Assembly (NCBI GenBank): GCA_023429855.1
Contig: JAEZDB010000028.1
Span: 1-8,591, forward strand
Length of the DNA: 8,591 nt
Source of the DNA: Actinomycetes bacterium
GTDB taxonomy: Bacteria; Actinomycetota; Thermoleophilia; Solirubrobacterales; Solirubrobacteraceae
Direction of reading: 5' to 3'
Translations under genes and position numbers: made by a program
Part shown: positions 6,229-8,591 of the stretch, one piece after another
Layout: each line of letters begins with the position of its first letter
How positions within the stretch are numbered: the first letter of the stretch is position 1
The notes under the pieces: model-generated
The model's input: only the letters and a program-made list of their open reading frames with translations
What the model was told of the DNA's origin: nothing
Databases searched by the model: none

Positions 6229-6758
6229 GCGTCTACGGTGGCATCGCGTTCGGGCTCGAGGCCGATGCAGGGCGCGGCATCTTGCAGGTCGTCGGAACGA
6301 TCGACGCCGGTCGCTTTCGTTACGTGATCGACGAGGACGGCACCGAGCACGGGCCGTTTGAGGGCGCTGCCGAGGCACTTCCGCTGGCGCTTGCTGAGAT
6401 CGTCGGGCTCGGACCCCGCCTCGCGCCAGCTGAGGATGCTGCAGTCCTCTTCGTCGAAGCAGGCCAGCTTGAAGGGGCCGGCCGCGCTGCGCTCTTGGAG
6501 GGTTGGGACGACGAGCTCCGTGCCGGGACGCCGATCGCGGGCGACGAGTGGATCCTGTGGAGCGCTTGGGCGTCCTGGACGGAGGGCGGCGAACCGCAGG
6601 TCGACGGGTTCACCGTGATCGACGGCGGTGACGACGGTTACGCCGCCGTACTCGATCTCGACGATGGCACGGCCTTGCAGCCGACCACCAGCACCGACGT
6701 GTGGATCGCGCTCTGCGGCCTGCTGCCGCGCTCGGCAGAGCTAGCCGTCGTCGAATGA
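6225..6758 (+). CDS. Highly acidic small cytosolic protein, function unknown
   Basis: 177 residues; family not recognised. No membrane helix or signal peptide. It is strikingly acidic: 32 Asp/Glu, 7 Arg and no Lys by hand count. The first half has short strands (GIAFGLEADAG, GRFRYVID) and an alpha-helix with PLALAEIVGLG. The second half has a Trp-rich patch (WILWSAWASW) and the Asp-rich pattern VIDGGDDGYAAVLDLDDG. The charge is opposite to that of the cationic protein at 3636-4676, which would suit an accessory or neutralising partner, but there is no direct evidence for binding. Start: ATG at 6225 in an ATGA overlap with the upstream stop, with GGGGG (6216-6220) four bases before it. An in-frame GTG at 6186 would reach 39 bases further into the previous gene and is less likely. 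It overlaps the next gene by 4 bases. Confidence 0.8.
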   Translation: MSVYGGIAFGLEADAGRGILQVVGTIDAGRFRYVIDEDGTEHGPFEGAAEALPLALAEIVGLGPRLAPAEDAAVLFVEAGQLEGAGRAALLEGWDDELRAGTPIAGDEWILWSAWASWTEGGEPQVDGFTVIDGGDDGYAAVLDLDDGTALQPTTSTDVWIALCGLLPRSAELAVVE

Positions 6759-7273
6759 CCGGAGCGGAGCGACGCGGCGAACCGACCCCGCCGTGGCAGA
6801 CCACACTGCTGATCGTCGTCACCGCGCTCTCCGTCGTCACGATCTTCGTTCCGTTCTGGCTGGGGATGGCCGGGCTGGCATGGGCGAATGCGCACGAGCT
6901 GGAGTTCACGATCGCCGCGGGTGTCAGCGTCGTGGTCTTCTTCAGTTGCCTTTGGGCCTCGTCGAAGGTCTCCTGGCCGCGCGAGCTAGACGCCGCACCT
7001 TCGCGCCCGCCGGGGGTGAAGTACGTGCCGCTGCCGCGGATGATCATGTCGTCGCTGACGATGACGGCTGCGGTGTACCTGCAGGTCTCAGCCGCGCTCG
7101 GGTTCTTGAGCGAACTCATCAGCACGGTCGAGTTCGCGCCAGCGATCGTCGGCGTTCTCGCTTCTGCCGGCACTGCATTGGCGCTGTCGGCCGCCGTGCT
7201 CGCCTGGCCGCGTCTGCTGATGACCGACACGATGCGGGCGTTTCACGGGCTGCCGCCCGATACGAGCTACTGA
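6755..7273 (+). CDS. Small four-helix membrane protein (paralogue D, divergent), last gene of the operon
   Basis: 172 residues. A short Arg/Glu/Pro head is followed by hydrophobic segments at about 16-44, 50-68, 95-118 and 126-150, then WPRLLMTDTMR (151-161), a match to WPKLLMPAMYR in the 2577-3194 product and more loosely to GRPRWLLPAEYR in the 4673-5260 product. Like its relatives it is a small four-helix protein with a polar central loop (here Pro-rich, about 70-94) and a C-terminal motif right after the last helix. It lacks the WWRG and RR-x4-E motifs, so the kinship is weaker. Start: ATG at 6755 overlaps the upstream TGA (ATGA). It may be a second immunity-type or membrane-anchoring protein of the cassette (inference). 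Confidence 0.83.
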   Translation: MTGAERRGEPTPPWQTTLLIVVTALSVVTIFVPFWLGMAGLAWANAHELEFTIAAGVSVVVFFSCLWASSKVSWPRELDAAPSRPPGVKYVPLPRMIMSSLTMTAAVYLQVSAALGFLSELISTVEFAPAIVGVLASAGTALALSAAVLAWPRLLMTDTMRAFHGLPPDTSY

Positions 7274-7430
7274 GTCCGCGCGGCGCTCAACCCGGCTCGG
7301 ACCTGCGCTGCCGCTCAGCACGAGCAGTCCTTCGCGCCCTGCACCCACTGGTGTCCCGAACGTGCCGGCGTGGTCCGCCACCCAGGCGGATATGTCGGGC
7401 ACGTTCGCCGCGAGCTCTGCTGTGACGCGG
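7274..7430. other. Intergenic region between convergent genes
   Basis: 157 bases between the end of the six-gene operon and the stop of the minus-strand AbiEi-DUF559 gene. No gene was seen. It contains the nested inverted repeat at 7357-7407, which is placed to end transcription from both sides. Confidence 0.5.
7357..7407. terminator. Nested inverted repeat, probable bidirectional terminator
   Basis: Outer arms CGAACGTGCC (7357-7366) and GGCACGTTCG (7398-7407) are a perfect 10-bp inverted repeat. Inside them TCCGCC (7374-7379), ACCCA, GGCGGA (7385-7390) form a perfect 6-bp stem with a 5-base loop. Two unpaired 7-base strands lie between the stems. The structure sits between convergent genes, where a shared terminator is expected. 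There is no T-run on either strand, so it would be a U-less terminator; a protein-binding or RNA-processing site is the alternative. Confidence 0.5.
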
Positions 7431-8471
7431 TCAACGGCGAGAGCGCCTCTCGAGTTCAGCGGCGACTTCGCGCGCGCAGGCGTCGGCGTCGGCCTCGATC
7501 GTCTCGTTCGGGAACCGCAGGACCTCCAGGCCGTTGGCGCGCATGTGCTGGTCGCGCGCCCGGTCGGCAGCTCGGCGGGCCCGGCGCTTGTGGACGCCGC
7601 CGTCGGCCTCGACGACCAGTCCCGCCCCGGGATAGAACTGGTCCGGAAAGTACGTGGCGCCGGGGAGTTGAAGCGGCTGGTTGGTCAGTGGGCGCGGCAG
7701 TCCGAGGCGCAGGACGGCGTCGAGCAGGGTGAACTCTTGAGGTGTCTCAACGTCGGTGTCGTCGTCGCTCACGATCGGATTCGCCGATTGCAGCTGTCGA
7801 ATGAGCGACGTGCCGGGGATGCCCTGACCGAGTTCGCGCTCGATCGCGGCCGGGCGAATGGCGTTCCGGTAGTCGGCTTCCTTCCACACGCGCTGCACGT
7901 CGCGCGGGTGGACGCGTCGAGGCCGGAAGCGATCGCCTGCCGCCGTTTGCGTCGACGGGCGCTTCCGCGCGCGGCCTTCTGCCGACGTATGTACCTGGCC
8001 CGCCAGGTCGACGACGGCTCCGGCTGCCGTCCGCGTGGGCACGCCGTGAACGAGAACCGGCTCGGACGGAACGTCGCCGGCGATGATGCGGAGCGTCGCT
8101 GGCTGGCCGGTCCGACGCATCGGAAGGAGCGTGCGCAACGTCCGGCTGTGGCGCCGATTCGGAGCCTTGACCCACACGTCGCTCACGGGGTGGTCCATCA
8201 ACCCGTAGAGGCACAGGGCGGTGAAGTGCGAAGCGCACGAGCCGTCGCCGGCGAGCAGAAGCGCGGCCCAGATCACCTGTCGGTCGGACAGCTCGCGGGT
8301 ACCGACGACGTAGACCCCGCGCGCGACGCGCGCCATCGCCCCGCGGCGGACTAGGGACTTCGCGGTCTCGTAGGTGATTCCGGCAGCGTCGAGCTGCTCG
8401 GCCGACACGCAGCCGTCCTTCGGTGCCGCCAGCTCGTGCAAGCGGCGGAGCAGCGGTGTGTCGTCGCTCAC
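7431..8471 (-). CDS. AbiEi-type winged-helix protein with C-terminal DUF559 nuclease-like domain
   Basis: 346 residues. Residues 7-57 resemble the N-terminal winged helix of AbiEi antitoxins (VSAEQLDAAGI, VRRGAMARVARGVYVVG). A middle domain follows (SHFTALCLYGLMD, HGVPTRTAAGAVVDLAG). The C-terminal part (about 275-325) is a DUF559, Vsr-like restriction-endonuclease fold: Asp277 in FPDQFY, VVEADGGVH (286-294, Glu288 and Asp290), RD at 306-307 and VLRF (317-320). Such fusions are numerous in Actinobacteria and usually stand without a cognate AbiEii toxin, as here; their function is not established. Residues about 159-186 form an Arg-rich stretch that looks like an insertion between VDLAG and RDVQRVWKEADYR. 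Start: GTG at 8471 (an in-frame TGA lies two codons upstream), with only a weak GGCAGG as ribosome site. The gene is transcribed towards the operon and looks independent of it. Confidence 0.9.
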   Translation of the reverse strand: MSDDTPLLRRLHELAAPKDGCVSAEQLDAAGITYETAKSLVRRGAMARVARGVYVVGTRELSDRQVIWAALLLAGDGSCASHFTALCLYGLMDHPVSDVWVKAPNRRHSRTLRTLLPMRRTGQPATLRIIAGDVPSEPVLVHGVPTRTAAGAVVDLAGQVHTSAEGRARKRPSTQTAAGDRFRPRRVHPRDVQRVWKEADYRNAIRPAAIERELGQGIPGTSLIRQLQSANPIVSDDDTDVETPQEFTLLDAVLRLGLPRPLTNQPLQLPGATYFPDQFYPGAGLVVEADGGVHKRRARRAADRARDQHMRANGLEVLRFPNETIEADADACAREVAAELERRSRR

Positions 8472-8527
8472 GTGTCAGACGTTGCCTGCCGGCGGCGCGT
8501 GCGTGGGACGCGAACTGCACCAATCCT

Positions 8528-8547
8528 GCGCAGAAACAGGCGCAGAA
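8528..8547. repeat. 8-bp direct repeat GCGCAGAA, 12-base period
   Basis: Copies at 8528-8535 and 8540-8547 lie between the divergent starts at 8471 (-) and 8565 (+), just before the Shine-Dalgarno site of the right-hand gene. It could be a regulator binding site, or simply a chance repeat in a short GC-rich spacer. Confidence 0.3.
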
Positions 8548-8564
8548 CTGCGGAGGTGGAGAAC

Positions 8565-8591
8565 GTGCCCGGTTTTCGGTTCACCCAGAAC
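8565..8591 (+). CDS. Start of a gene running off the right edge (unidentified)
   Basis: Only nine codons are visible, reading VPGFRFTQN from a GTG at 8565. The support is the ribosome site: GGAGGTG at 8552-8558, six bases before the GTG, is by far the best Shine-Dalgarno match in the window. An in-frame GTG at 8556 lies inside that site and is not a likely start. The gene would be divergent from the AbiEi-DUF559 gene. The product cannot be identified from nine residues. Confidence 0.55.

Noticed and set aside
7362..8354. Plus-strand open frame of 330 codons opposite the AbiEi-DUF559 gene
   Set aside because: It is antisense to a gene with recognisable domains, and its own product shows only biased composition.

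Overview
This is a high-GC window (roughly two-thirds G+C or more by eye) with GTG starts, few Shine-Dalgarno sites, many 4-base ATGA/GTGA gene overlaps, a secreted TAP-like S33 peptidase, a WXG100-like helical protein and an AbiEi-DUF559 protein. This fits an actinobacterium. A deep-branching lineage such as Thermoleophilia/Solirubrobacterales is possible, but nothing here fixes the genus. No rRNA, tRNA, CRISPR array or transposase gene was seen.

Layout. (1) 2-1519 (+): 3' part of a secreted alpha/beta-hydrolase peptidase, cut by the left edge. (2) 1679-2266 (-) and 2577-3194 (+): two divergent genes for small four-helix membrane proteins, separated by 310 bases that hold several inverted repeats. 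(3) 3277-7273 (+): a six-gene operon in which all five junctions are 4-base start/stop overlaps. Its genes encode a WXG100-like coiled-coil protein, a cationic protein with a WXG-like head and a glycine-rich hydrophobic segment, a four-helix membrane protein, a protein with two DcrB/LpqN-like domains, a very acidic soluble protein and another four-helix membrane protein. (4) A nested inverted repeat at 7357-7407, probably a shared terminator. (5) 7431-8471 (-): an AbiEi-type winged helix fused to a DUF559 nuclease-like domain. (6) 8565-8591 (+): the first nine codons of a gene behind a strong Shine-Dalgarno site, running off the right edge.

How it may work together (inference). The best candidate for a new system is 1679-7273. 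The four membrane proteins look like diverged paralogues: they share a C-terminal motif of the type GRPRxLLPAxYR or WP(R/K)LLM after the last helix, and three share an RR-x4-E motif. They flank and interleave with a WXG-like pair whose larger member resembles LXG-type, glycine-zipper, membrane-active type VII secretion effectors. A reasonable model is an interbacterial toxin cassette: small WXG partner, pore-forming effector, membrane immunity protein(s), a DcrB-like protein as possible chaperone and an acidic accessory protein, with the two upstream paralogues as spare immunity genes. No secretion ATPase (EccC/EssC) lies in the window, so the link to type VII secretion rests on fold-like sequence patterns only.
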